DNA from: an uncultured Sinobacteraceae bacterium
GTDB taxonomy: Bacteria > Pseudomonadota > Gammaproteobacteria > Nevskiales > Nevskiaceae
Length of the DNA: 64,000 nucleotides
Direction of reading: 5' to 3'
Assembly: GCA_903822975.1 (NCBI GenBank)
Contig: CAIJRD010000002.1
Coordinates: forward strand, 496,001 to 560,000
In this document: positions 39,258 through 50,100 of the stretch, piece by piece
How positions within the stretch are numbered: position 1 is the first letter of the stretch
Layout of the letters: every line of letters begins with the position of its first letter
The notes under the pieces: model-generated
Database searches by the model: none
The model's input: the letters and a program-made list of their open reading frames with translations, nothing else
Told to the model about the DNA's origin: nothing
Position numbers and translations under genes: made by a program

Positions 39258-39986
39258 ATGGGTCGACCGGAGATTGCGCACAGCATGTTGACCGCGGCTT
39301 CAGCTCCGGGCTGGCAGAGCCAGTTGATCGCACGGCTCTTGGCCGAGCCGCGGCTGAAGCAATTCGTGATAACCGGCTGCACGACGCTGTTCTTCGTCGC
39401 CTACTTCGCCCTGCTCAGCGTAGAAATTTTCCCGGTCTCCGAAATGCCGGTGACTGCACTGGACCGATGGATCGCCTTTCAGCCGCAATCGCTGTGGCTG
39501 TATGCCTCTCTGTGGGTCTACGTGACGCTGGTGCCAGCGCTGCAGGACAGCCGCCGCGACCTGTTGATCTACTACCTCAGCGCGGGGGCAATCTGCGCGA
39601 TTGGATTCACCAGTTTTCTGTTCTGGCCGACGGTTACGCCGAGCGCGCACATCGACTGGACGCAATATCCGATGTTTGGTCCGCTCAAGGCCGTGGATCA
39701 CTCGGGAAATGCCTGCCCGTCCTTGCACGCCAGTTTTGCAGTCTTTTCAGGAATCTGGCTGGATCAATTGCTTCGCCAGACTCATGCACCAGGGCGTCTG
39801 CGCGTTTTCAACGTCGTCTGGGGACTCGGAATTCTCTATTCCACGATCGCAACGCGTCAGCACGTGGCCGTCGATGTCTACGCCGGGATCGTGCTGGGCG
39901 TGGCCGGAGCCGCCCTACAGTCGCGTTTGATCGCAACTTTGCCGGAATTAACGCAGACAGCGCCGATTCCGGTCGAAAAACTTTGA
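39258..39986 (+). CDS. PAP2-superfamily membrane phosphatase
   Basis: 242 residues with about six membrane segments. Motif 2 ACPSLHASF and motif 3 ATRQHVAVDVYAG carry the catalytic histidines and aspartate; motif 1 is less clear. Likely a lipid phosphate or undecaprenyl pyrophosphate phosphatase. It points toward the PKS locus but a 330-bp gap with promoter-like AT-rich DNA separates them, so co-regulation is uncertain. Confidence 0.85.
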   Translation: MGRPEIAHSMLTAASAPGWQSQLIARLLAEPRLKQFVITGCTTLFFVAYFALLSVEIFPVSEMPVTALDRWIAFQPQSLWLYASLWVYVTLVPALQDSRRDLLIYYLSAGAICAIGFTSFLFWPTVTPSAHIDWTQYPMFGPLKAVDHSGNACPSLHASFAVFSGIWLDQLLRQTHAPGRLRVFNVVWGLGILYSTIATRQHVAVDVYAGIVLGVAGAALQSRLIATLPELTQTAPIPVEKL

Positions 39987-40134
39987 GATTCGGCGCATAA
40001 CTTGCTAACGATTTTGCGCGCGCGACGTAAGACGAATCGCATCACAGTTGGACCAACCGGGGAAGTGCGAAGCTAACCGGCATCCGATTACTAAGCAAGT
40101 GGCAGGAATTAACTAAATTTTCATGTAAAAAGCT

Positions 40135-40164
40135 TTGCATAAAGCGACGGACGAACGGAATAAT
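40135..40164 (+). promoter_or_regulatory. Candidate sigma-70-like promoter of the PKS locus
   Basis: TTGCAT (40135-40140) and AATAAT (40159-40164) are separated by 18 bp within an unusually AT-rich stretch of the 330-bp gap before the locus. Match to consensus is modest. The remaining gap holds the palindrome at 40207 and the leader ORF at 40237. Confidence 0.3.
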
Positions 40165-40206
40165 ACTCATCGTCGGCGAGCGGCAACCCGATCGGGAAGT
40201 AGGAAG

Positions 40207-40218
40207 AACAATATTGTT
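40207..40218. promoter_or_regulatory. 12-bp perfect palindrome AACAATATTGTT, possible operator
   Basis: A perfect dyad lying between the candidate promoter and the ribosome-binding site of the leader ORF. Short AT palindromes of this type can bind dimeric regulators; no regulator gene is in the adjacent locus. Chance occurrence cannot be excluded. Confidence 0.35.
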
Positions 40219-40236
40219 AAAAGGGAGTTGCAACGA

Positions 40237-40320
40237 GTGATCGCAATAATTTCATTTTTGCTGCAAACGCCGGATGCTCAGCGCAGGCTGGAAAACCTGC
40301 AGTCAGGAGCCCGGCGATGA
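40237..40320 (+). CDS. Possible 27-residue leader peptide before the sulfatase-fold gene
   Basis: GTG 40237 is preceded by AAAAGGGAG at a good distance. The product starts MIAIISFLLQT and is hydrophobic at its start and basic at its end. The stop overlaps the start of the next gene (ATGA, 40317-40320). This next gene has no ribosome-binding site as strong of its own, so the short ORF may serve for coupled translation. No homology known to me. Confidence 0.4.
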   Translation: MIAIISFLLQTPDAQRRLENLQSGARR

Positions 40321-41135
40321 GCGAGAACAATGTCGTTTTCATCGTCATGGATAGCTGTCGCTATGACAGTTACGCCGCCGCAAAACGACCCAATATGGAT
40401 CGCATCGGCCTCGGTGAAAAACGCTACTCCTTCGCGTCCTGGACCTCGCCTTCGCACTACACCTACCTGATGGGAATGGTCCCGCACGTCAGCCCGCAGG
40501 GCGTGTTTGCGTCGGAGGTCTACAAAAAGGATTTCTCCAAGTGGGTCGACCGCACCGGCATCGAAGGGCTTTCGTTCAAGACTTTCGTGCCTCAGTTGTC
40601 GCTGGCCCACGTCCTGCAGGAGAACGGTTATCGCACCAGCGCCAAGGTTTCGATGCCGGTGCTGAACCCGTTCTCGCATCTGAACAAGCATTTCGACGAC
40701 TACAAGCTGATGTCGAATCACAATGATTTCGCCGGCATGGTCAAGGAAATCGAGTTCGATGAGTCTGAACCACAGTTCTATTTCCTAAACCTAGGCGAAA
40801 CGCACTATCCGTACATGTTGGACCCGAAGGGGCTGCCACACATTTCGGGGGTTCATGGCGTGTTCAAACGCATGGACGATAACCTCGGCGAAGGTACTGA
40901 AGACAAGTTCTTCGACGACGAGCAGATGCGCGATCTGCACAAGCAGCAGATCAAGACCGTTGAATACGTCGATGAGGTGTTGGGAGCGCTGATCGACAAA
41001 TCGCCGAAGAACACGCATTTCATCGTCACTGCGGATCACGGCGAATGTTTCGGCGAGGGCGGCTATTTCGGCCATGGCCCCATCGTTCACGAAAAAGTCT
41101 TGGAAGTACCGTTTCTCGAAGGTAAAAAAAGCTGA
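40317..41135 (+). CDS. Alkaline-phosphatase-superfamily (sulfatase-like) hydrolase
   Basis: 272 residues. The metal-binding N terminus FIVMDSCRYD (Asp12) and ADHGECFGEGG (Asp240, His241) followed by GHGPIVHEKV (His258) match the sulfatase/phosphodiesterase core. The nucleophile region reads TSPSH (Thr43), where formylglycine sulfatases have Cys/Ser-X-Pro-X-Arg. It is therefore unlikely to be a classical sulfatase; a Thr-based phosphohydrolase or transferase is more likely. Shorter than full sulfatases, lacking the C-terminal subdomain. 61 bp before PKS1, same strand; probable pathway member. Confidence 0.75.
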   Translation: MSENNVVFIVMDSCRYDSYAAAKRPNMDRIGLGEKRYSFASWTSPSHYTYLMGMVPHVSPQGVFASEVYKKDFSKWVDRTGIEGLSFKTFVPQLSLAHVLQENGYRTSAKVSMPVLNPFSHLNKHFDDYKLMSNHNDFAGMVKEIEFDESEPQFYFLNLGETHYPYMLDPKGLPHISGVHGVFKRMDDNLGEGTEDKFFDDEQMRDLHKQQIKTVEYVDEVLGALIDKSPKNTHFIVTADHGECFGEGGYFGHGPIVHEKVLEVPFLEGKKS

Positions 41136-41138
41136 AAT

Positions 41139-41153
41139 GCGGCTTAAAGCCGC
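41139..41153 (+). other. Short GC-rich hairpin between the sulfatase-like gene and PKS1
   Basis: GCGGCTT and AAGCCGC form a perfect 7-bp inverted repeat around a single A; a second small repeat (AGCG/CGCT) follows. There is no T-tract, so it is more likely a transcript-stability or attenuation element than a full terminator. Confidence 0.4.
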
Positions 41154-41196
41154 CAGCGCCTTAACGCTTAGCTGGGAACTTTGAGGGAGATCACAG

Positions 41197-44100
41197 GTGA
41201 CTCAGGAAACTTTTGAAGTTCTCGGCATTGTTGCCGCGGACCTCTCGCAATCGTCAATCGCCATTGCCATTGCCCGCTCTGGCGGTACCGGCATCCTCGA
41301 CCTCGAATTTTGCAGCGACGCCGCACAAGCCACGCGCAACTTCCAGCAATTGGTGGCGGCCACCGGCAACGCGATCGGCCTGCGCGTCACGCTTGATCGC
41401 GTGGACCTCGCCGCGCAGTTGCTGGCACCGCTGGATCAGCGTGGCCTTACGCTGATCTTGGCCGGCACGCCGGCACAGCAGTCGCAGATCCACGCGGCGC
41501 TGCAGCCATCCGCGCACTGCCGGGTGATTGCTGAAATCACCGACGCCGATGCCGTTGCTGAAATTGAATATCCGCATGCGGCCCTGCTGGCCAAGGGCCA
41601 TGAATCAGGCGGCTGGGTCGGCACCGATACCAGCTACATCCTCGCCCAGAAGCTGTTCGGTACGAGCGCGCCCGCTGCCGGCAAGCCCATCCTGATGCAA
41701 GGTGGCATCGGCATTCATACGGCTGCAGCCGCCCGCATCATGGGCGCTGCCGGCGTGGTGCTCGACGACCAACTGTTATTGCTCGCCGAATCGCCCCTCA
41801 GCGAAACCCATCAAAGCGAACTCGCGCGCCTGAATGGCGCCGAGACCAAGTTGTTCGGCGAACTGGTCGACATGCCCTGCCGCGTGTACTCGCGCCCAGG
41901 CACGGCCACACTGAAAGCCGCTGAGGATGACAACCGGCAAGCCGAGGCTGGATCGCTCGAACTCGGCGAATGGCGCAGCCGCTTGACCAGCAAGCTGGCC
42001 TGGACCAGCACCGACGGCGCCGACATCCTGCTGCCGCTCGGCCAGGGCATCGGCATGGCGGCGACCTATCGCAGCCAGTTCCGCACCGTTGGCCGTCTGG
42101 TGCAGGCCCTGCTCAAGGCCAGCCTCAAGCACATCGAATCCGCTGCCGCGAGCGCGTTTATCGCACCGGGCGGCAAGCTGGCCGTGTCGCACGGCACACG
42201 CTTCCCACTCGCTCAGGGCCCGATGACCCGCGTATCGGACAGCCCGGAATTCGCCTATCAAGTTTCGAAGCATGGCGCCCTGCCATTTCTGGCGCTCGCG
42301 CTGATGCGCGGCCCGCAAGTGCTGGAGATGCTGCAGCAGACCCGCACGCTGATGACGCAATCGGGAACCGAATTGCCTTGGGGTGTGGGCATGCTGGGTT
42401 TTGTGCCGCATTCCTTGCGCGAAGAGCAGTGCGAAGCGATCTGGCAGTGCAAGCCGCCGTTCGCACTGATCGCCGGCGGTCGTCCGGACCAGGCCGCCGA
42501 ATTCGAAAAGCGCGGCATCGCGACGTATATCCATGCGCCAGCACCCGCGCTACTGAAAATGTATATCGAACAGGGCGCCAAGCGCTTCGTGTTCGAAGGT
42601 CGTGAATGCGGCGGCCACATCGGGCCGCTCGCCAGCTTCCCGTTGTGGGAGCAGATGATCGAAGTGCTGCTCGCCGAGATCAAGCCGGGCAAGGAAGGCG
42701 ACTATCACGTGCTGTTCGCCGGCGGCATACACGACGGCAAGTCCGGCGCGATGCTCGCCGCACTCACCGCGCCACTCGCTGCGCGTGGTCTCAAAGTCGG
42801 CGCCTTGATGGGCACCGCCTATCTGTTCACCGAAGAAATTGTCAGCTCAGGCGCGATCGTGCCGGGCTTCCAGGCACAGGCTCTGGAATGCGCACGCACG
42901 GTCAATCTCGAAACCGGCCCCGGTCATTCGACGCGCTGCGCCGACACCCAGTTTGCACGCGACTTCTACGACACGCGCCGGCGCCTGCTGCGCGAAGGCG
43001 TGTCTGCGGAAGAACTGCGCGATCAGCTCGAAGACCTCAATCTCGGTCGTCTGCGCGTCGCCTCGAAGGGCGTCAATCGCGACGCGAGCGGTCAGATTGT
43101 CACGGTCGATGAGGCTGCGCAGCTGACCGAAGGCATGTACATGATCGGCCAGGTCGCAACCCTGCGCGATCGTGTGCTCAGCGTCGAAGACCTGCATCGC
43201 CAGGTCACCGAAGGCGCGATGGCGGTGCTGAATGAGCATGTTGCCGAGTACGCCGGCAACAAGCCGACACTGAAGGCGAAGCCGACCGACATCGCCATCA
43301 TCGGGCTGGGCACGCTGCTGCCCAAGGCGATGGAAGCGGAGAAGTACTGGGAAAACATCATCGATCAGGTCTGCACGATCTCGGAGGTGCCAAAGGATCG
43401 TTGGGACTGGAAGCTGTATTTCGACGCCGACCGCAACGCGCGCGACAAGGTCTACTCGCGCTGGGGCGGCTTCCTCGACGAAATTGCGTTCGACCCGATC
43501 TCCTACGGCATTCCGCCGAAGTCGATGAAGGTGATCGACCCGATGCAGCTGCTGACGCTGGAAGTCACGCGGCGTGCACTGGCCGACGCCGGCTATGCCA
43601 ATGGTGAGTTCGATCGCGAGAACACCTCGATCATTCTCGGCGCCAGCGGCGGCCTCGGCGATCTCGGCACGCAATACGCGGTGCGCTCGGAACTGCCGCG
43701 CTTCGTCGAGAATCCGGACGATCACGTTTGGGAACGTTTGCCGGAATGGAGCGAAGAATCCTTCGCCGGTTCGCTGCTCAATGTCGCCGCCGGCCGCGTT
43801 GCCAACCGTATGGATCTGGGCGGCCTCAACTTCACCGTCGACGCCGCCTGTGCGTCCTCGCTGACCGCAATCGCAATGGCGGTCAACGAACTCGAAACCG
43901 GCCGCAGCAATGTCGCCATTGCCGGCGGCGTGGATACGGTGCAGAGCCCGTTCGGCTTCCTGTGTTTTTCGAAGACGCAGGCGCTGTCGCCCACCGGACG
44001 TCCAAAGACTTTCGACCAAGGTGCAGACGGTATTGCGATCAGCGAAGGCCTCGCCGTCGTCGTACTGAAGCGACTGGCCGATGCCGAGCGCGACGGTGAT

Positions 44101-47100
44101 CGCATCTACGCCGTGATCAAAGCCATGGCGGGCTCCAGCGACGGCAAGGCGCTGGGCATGACCGCGCCTCGTCCGGAAGGCCAGAAGCTCGCGCTGAAAC
44201 GCGCCTACGGCCGTGCGGGATTCTCGCCAGCCACGCTGGGCATGGCCGAGGCACACGGCACTGGTACGCCGGTGGGTGATCGCGCCGAAGCCAAGACCAT
44301 CACCGAAACGCTCGCGGCCGAAGGCGCTGCTCCGAAAAGCGTAGCGCTGTCGTCGGTCAAAACGCTCATTGGCCACACCAAGGCCAGTGCCGGCGTCGCC
44401 GGCTTGATGAAGGTGGCGCTGTCGCTGCATCACCGCACGCTGCCCGCGCATTTCGGCGTCGAAAAGCCGATCGATACCATCGCCGATCCGAAGTCGCCGG
44501 CCTACCTGCTGAAGGATCCACGCCCCTGGCTGCGTCATCCCGATCATCCGCGCCGTGGCGGCGTGTCGGCGTTCGGTTTTGGCGGCACCAATTTCCATGC
44601 CGTACTCGAGGAGTACAGCGGTCGCCTGAGTGCCGGCGCTGCCGCCGGCGCTCCACGTTGGCCGTACGAACTGCTGGTGTTCCGCGCCAAGGACGATGCC
44701 GCCTTGCTGGCCGATGTCGGGCGCTTCGTCGCCGCATTGCGTCAAGGCAGCAACGTCAAGCTGCGCGACCTCGCCTACTCGCTCGCGCGCCAAGCCGAAA
44801 CACGCAAGGGTGCAACGGTCAATCTCGCCGTCGTCGCCAAGGATTTCGCCGGCGCACTGGCCGATCTCGAAGCCACACTTGCAACGCTCAGTGGCACCAG
44901 CAACAAGCCGCTGCCAACCAGTGCACGACTCGGCCGCAACCTCAAAGCCGAAGCACCACAGGTCGCCTTCCTATTCCCGGGCCAGGGCGCGCAGTACGTC
45001 AACATGGGCCGTGAAGCGGCGCTATATCTGGATGAATTGCGCGACGCGCTGGAATTCGCCGATGTCACGCTGCGTGCGGAACTTCCACAGTTCCTGTCGC
45101 GCGTGATCATGCCGCCGGCCGCGTTCGATACGACGGCCGAAGCCGCGCAAGGCAAGGCACTGACCGACACGCGTGTGGCGCAACCGGCGATCGGCGCACT
45201 GTCGCTCGGCTATCTGCGATTCGCCGAACGGCTGGGTCTGAAGCCAATGGCCACCGCCGGCCACAGCTACGGCGAATACAGCGCGCTGCTCGCCGCTGGC
45301 GTGCTCTCGGCGGAAGATTTCCTGAAGCTGTCCGCCGTACGCGGACGCTGCATGGCCGAAGCCGCTGGCAGCAGTGCGCCAGGTGCAATGGCGGCGGTAC
45401 AGGCCAAGCGCGATGTCGTGCAGGCTGCGATCAACGGCCTGGCCGGCGTCAAGATCGCCAACCACAACGCGCCGGATCAGGCGGTGATTTCCGGCCCGGC
45501 GGCAGCAGTCGAACAGGCCGCAAAGCAGCTGGAGGCCGGCGGTGTGCGCGTCAGCCGTTTGCCGGTATCGGGTGCGTTCCATACCGAACTGGTGGCCGGC
45601 GCTCAGGTCGGACTTTCCGCTGCGATCGCGCAGGCGAACTTCTCCGGGCAGCGCTGCGCGTTGTATTCGAACACCACCGGCGCGCAGTATCCGAGCGATA
45701 CAGCAGGCATGCGTCACACGCTCGATGGGCATCTGCTCAACAGCGTCGAATTCGTTGCCGAAATCGAGGCGATGTATGCAGCCGGCGCGCGCGCGTTCGT
45801 CGAACTCGGGCCCAAGGGCATCTGCTCGAACATGGCGAAGGCGACCCTCGCCGGACGCGATGCGCTCGCAGTGTCGCTCGATGGACAAGGCGGCGGCATG
45901 CGCGGCGTGCTGCTCGGCCTGGCCGAGTTGTATGCGGCCGGCGTACCGCTGGCGCTGACGCGCCTGTTCGACAATCGCGACCCACTCGCACTGGACCTCA
46001 ACAAGCTCGGCGACATCGTCAAGCCAGTGGCTCTGCCGAAACACGCCTGGTGGATCAGCGGCGGCTGTGCGCGTCCGCTCGACGACCCGATGTTCCGCAC
46101 CGGCAAACTGCCACCGCTCGACCTTGCCGGCGTCGAAGCCGCGCGCGAGAAAGCCAGCCGCGTCGCATTGCCGGCCGCACCGGTCGTGATTGCTACACCG
46201 ACTGTAGCGCCCGCACCGACCGCCAACCTGAACACGCCGATCGTCGCGCCGGCACCGATGGCCGCCCCCGTCGTCGCCTCGGCTGCCGCACCGTTGGCCA
46301 ACGGCACGCTGAGTTCAGATGCGCTGGTTGCTTATCAGCAGACGATGCGCCAGTTCCTGAGTCTGCAGGAGCGCGTGATTCAGCAATTCCTCGGTAGCAA
46401 CGTTGCGACCACCGGCGCTCCGTTGGCGCCGCTGATGCCAGCGATTGCAGCGCCTGCGGCCGTAGCTGTAGCTGCACCGCCGGCCGCACCGAAGGCGGTT
46501 GCTGTTGCACCGGCCCCAAAAGTGGCGGCACCGGCGGCGATTGCCGTACCGGCGCCGGCACCGGTCGTCGCCGCGGTCCGTCGGCAAGTGGCGTTCGATG
46601 CACCCGCGGTATTGCTGGAAATCGTTGCCGAACGCACCGGCTACCCGGCCGAAATGCTTGGGCTCGATCAGGATCTCGAAGCCGAACTGGGCATCGACTC
46701 GATCAAGCGCGTCGAAATTCTCGGGGCCTTCCAGAAACGATTGCCCGGCTCGGTCGCCGAAGCGATGCAGTCCGGCATGGAGCGCTATACCAAGGCGAAG
46801 ACCTTGCGCGCGATTCTCGATACCGCTGCCGGCGACCTCGCCGCTTTTGCCGGCGCTGCCGCGCCCGCACCGGTTGCGGTGGCGGTCGCCGTCAGTTCAT
46901 CGCCGGTCATGGTTGCGCGCGGGCTTGATCGCACGACGCTGACCACGCAGCTGCTCGGCATCGTCGCCGAGCGCACCGGTTATCCGAGCGAAATGCTCGG
47001 TCTCGACCAGGACCTCGAAGCCGAACTCGGCATCGATTCGATCAAGCGCGTCGAAATTCTCGGCGCGCTGCAAAAGACACTCGCAGCGGCACAAGCCGAA

Positions 47101-50100
47101 GCGATGCAGGCCGGCATGGAGCAGTTCACCAAGGCGCGCAGTCTGAACGCGATCGTCGATGCGGCGCTGAAGCTCGCACCCGCGATGGAAATCTCCACGG
47201 CCGTTACAAACACGGTTGCGGTTTCCCCGACGATTGTGTTCGCACCAACCCCGGCGGTCGCAGCACTCGATCGCGACCATCTGCAGCAGCAGCTGCTCGG
47301 CATCGTTGCGGAGCGCACCGGTTATCCGACCGACATGCTGGGTCTCGATCAGGATCTCGAAGCCGAACTCGGCATCGACTCGATCAAGCGCGTTGAAATC
47401 CTCGGCGCGCTGCAGAAGACGCTCGCACCGGCCCAAGCCGAAGCGATGCAGTCCGGCATGGAGCAGTTCACCAAGGCGCGCAGCCTCAACGCGATCCTCG
47501 ACGCGGCGATGTCGCTGGCACCCGCCGGCATGGTTGTGACGACGACCGCAGCGGCAGTGATGCCGACAGCGCACCCGGTGGCCGCGCCGGCTGCGGCACT
47601 CGATCGCGATCATCTGCAGCAGCAGCTGCTCGGTATCGTCGCCGAGCGCACCGGTTATCCCACCGACATGCTCGGTCTCGATCAGGATCTCGAAGCCGAA
47701 CTCGGCATCGACTCCATCAAGCGCGTCGAGATTCTCGGCGCACTGCAGAAGACACTCGCTCCGGCGCAAGCCGAAGCAATGCAGGCCGGCATGGAGCAAT
47801 TCACCAAGGCGCGCAGTCTGAATGCGATCCTCGATGCGGCGATGGCGCTGGCACCCGCAGCAGTCGCAAGGCCTGCGCAGGCAGCGGCCGGCATTGCGTC
47901 AGCTGCGCCGGTCGCCGCGGTCGCAGCCGCAGCTGCTCCGAAGCTGGATCGTGCGAGCTTGCAGCAGCAGTTGCTGGAAATCGTCGCCGAGCGCACCGGT
48001 TATCCCACCGACATGCTCGGTCTCGACCAGGATCTCGAAGCCGAACTCGGCATCGACTCGATCAAGCGCGTCGAAATTCTCGGCGCGCTGCAGAAGACGC
48101 TCGCACCGGCACAAGCCGAAGCGATGCAAGCCGGCATGGAGCAATTCACCAAGGCGCGCAGTCTGAATGCGATCCTCGATGCGGCGATGCAGCTTGCGCC
48201 GGTTTCGACTTCGATTGCGGCGGTGCCGCTGGTTTCGATTGCAGCCGCCGGCACGCAGCCGTTCGCCGTGGCGACCAGCATTCCGCGTCACGTGCCGCGT
48301 GCGCGTGTCGTACCGCTGCCGGCACAACGCGATGCCATCGCCGGACTCTACCTGCTGACCGCCGACGAAGAAGGTGTGGCCGAACGCCTCGCCGATCGCA
48401 TCGTCGGCGCCGGCGGCCAGGCGGCGGTGATTCTCGCCGAGGCCGCCGCCTCGCCGGATGCGCTGACGGTCGCCATCGAGCGCGCCCGCAGCGCAAACGG
48501 TCGCGTCAGCGGCATCGTGCATCTCGCAGCACTCACGCCGACCGTCGGCGACGGGCTCGACGCCTGGCATCGTCTCACCGGTCAACAAGCAAAGGCACTG
48601 TTCTGGCTGCTGCAGAAAGCCGGCAACGACCTCTCGTCGCAACGCTCGGTGGCGTTGTCGGCGAGCCGCCTCGGCGGCAGCCTCGGTCGCGAAGCAGCCG
48701 GTGCGAGTGCCGCACCTGCCGGTGCCGCGGTCGGTCTGTTCAACTGCGCGGTAGCTGAATGGCCGAGCCTGCGCGCGCGACTGGTCGACTTTGAAGACAG
48801 CGCCAGCGCGGACTTCATCGCCGACGCCTTGTTCGACGAACTGACCGTGCACGAGGCACGCACCGAAATCGGTTATCGCGGCGGTGAACGCATCGGCTTC
48901 ACCCACGTCCAGGAAACCGTCAGCGACACGCCGTTCGCGCCGCATCTGCAGCCGGCCGGCGATTGGGTGGTGCTGGTCACCGGCGGCGCGCGCGGCATCA
49001 CTGCCGAAATCGCCGAGGAACTCGCGCGTCCCGGACAACGCCTGGTGCTACTCGGACGTACTGCATTGCCGGGCGCCGAAGACGCCAGCACGGCGTCGAT
49101 CGCCGAACCTGCGGCGCTGAAGAAAAAACTGCTGGAGCTGGCCCTCGCCGCCGGCCGCAAGCCGACACCGGCCGAGCTCGAACGCGAGCTGCGTGCGCTC
49201 GCCGCCGATCGCGAAATCCGCGGCAATCTCGCGCGACTCGCCGCGACCGGTGCGACCGTCGACTACCGCGCCTGCGACGTGCGCAATGCCGAAAGCTTCG
49301 GTGCTTTGCTCGATTCGCTGTACGCCGACTATGGCCGCATCGACGCGGTGATCCATGGCGCCGGTGTGATCGAAGACAAGCGCATTGCCGACAAGACCCC
49401 CGAGTCGTTCGATCGCGTCTACGACACCAAGGTCGACAGTGCCTGGGTGATGCGTCAAAAGCTGAAACCGGAAGGTCTCAAGCTGCTGGCGTTCTTCACC
49501 TCGGTGGCCGGCCGCTTCGGCAACGTCGGTCAGGGCGACTACGGCGCGGCCAACGAAACCCTCAACCGGCTCGCCTGGCAATTGCACCGCGAATGGCCGG
49601 GTGTGCGTGTGCTGTCGATCAACTGGGGGCCCTGGGATGCCGGCATGGCCACCGACGCGATCCGCGCAGGCTTCCGCTCGCGCGGCGTCGAGCCGATCCC
49701 GGTTCCTGCGGGTCGCCGCTTCCTGCTCGATGAAATGGCCTTCGGTCCGCGCAATGATGTCGAACTGGTCGCCGGCAAGGGACCGTGGACTCAAGCCGTA
49801 ACGGCACCCGAATCGCAGGAGCCCGCTACCGTTTCAGCAGCGGGTTCGAACGAATTCCCGTTCGTGCGTCGTGCGCCGCGCGTTGGCGTGGGTGGCGCGG
49901 TCACGCTGGAACATCGCTTGAGTCTGGAGGCCGATCCCTACCTGATCGACCACTGCATGGACGGCAAGCCGGTGCTGCCGGCCGCGGCGGGACTCGAATA
50001 CATGGCGCAGTTCGTCGCCGCTGGTTGGCCGGAATGGCAGGTCGCCGAAATGCTCGACGTGCGTGCGCTGTCGGGCATCGTGTTCGACGGCAACGGTCAT

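Noticed and set aside
40317..41135. Calling the PKS-flanking gene a true arylsulfatase
   Set aside because: The formylglycine motif is absent (TSPSH) and the C-terminal sulfatase subdomain is missing.
42847..44793. 648-codon minus-strand ORF inside PKS1
   Set aside because: Lies wholly opposite the KS/AT region; Arg/Gln-rich, no domain; shadow.
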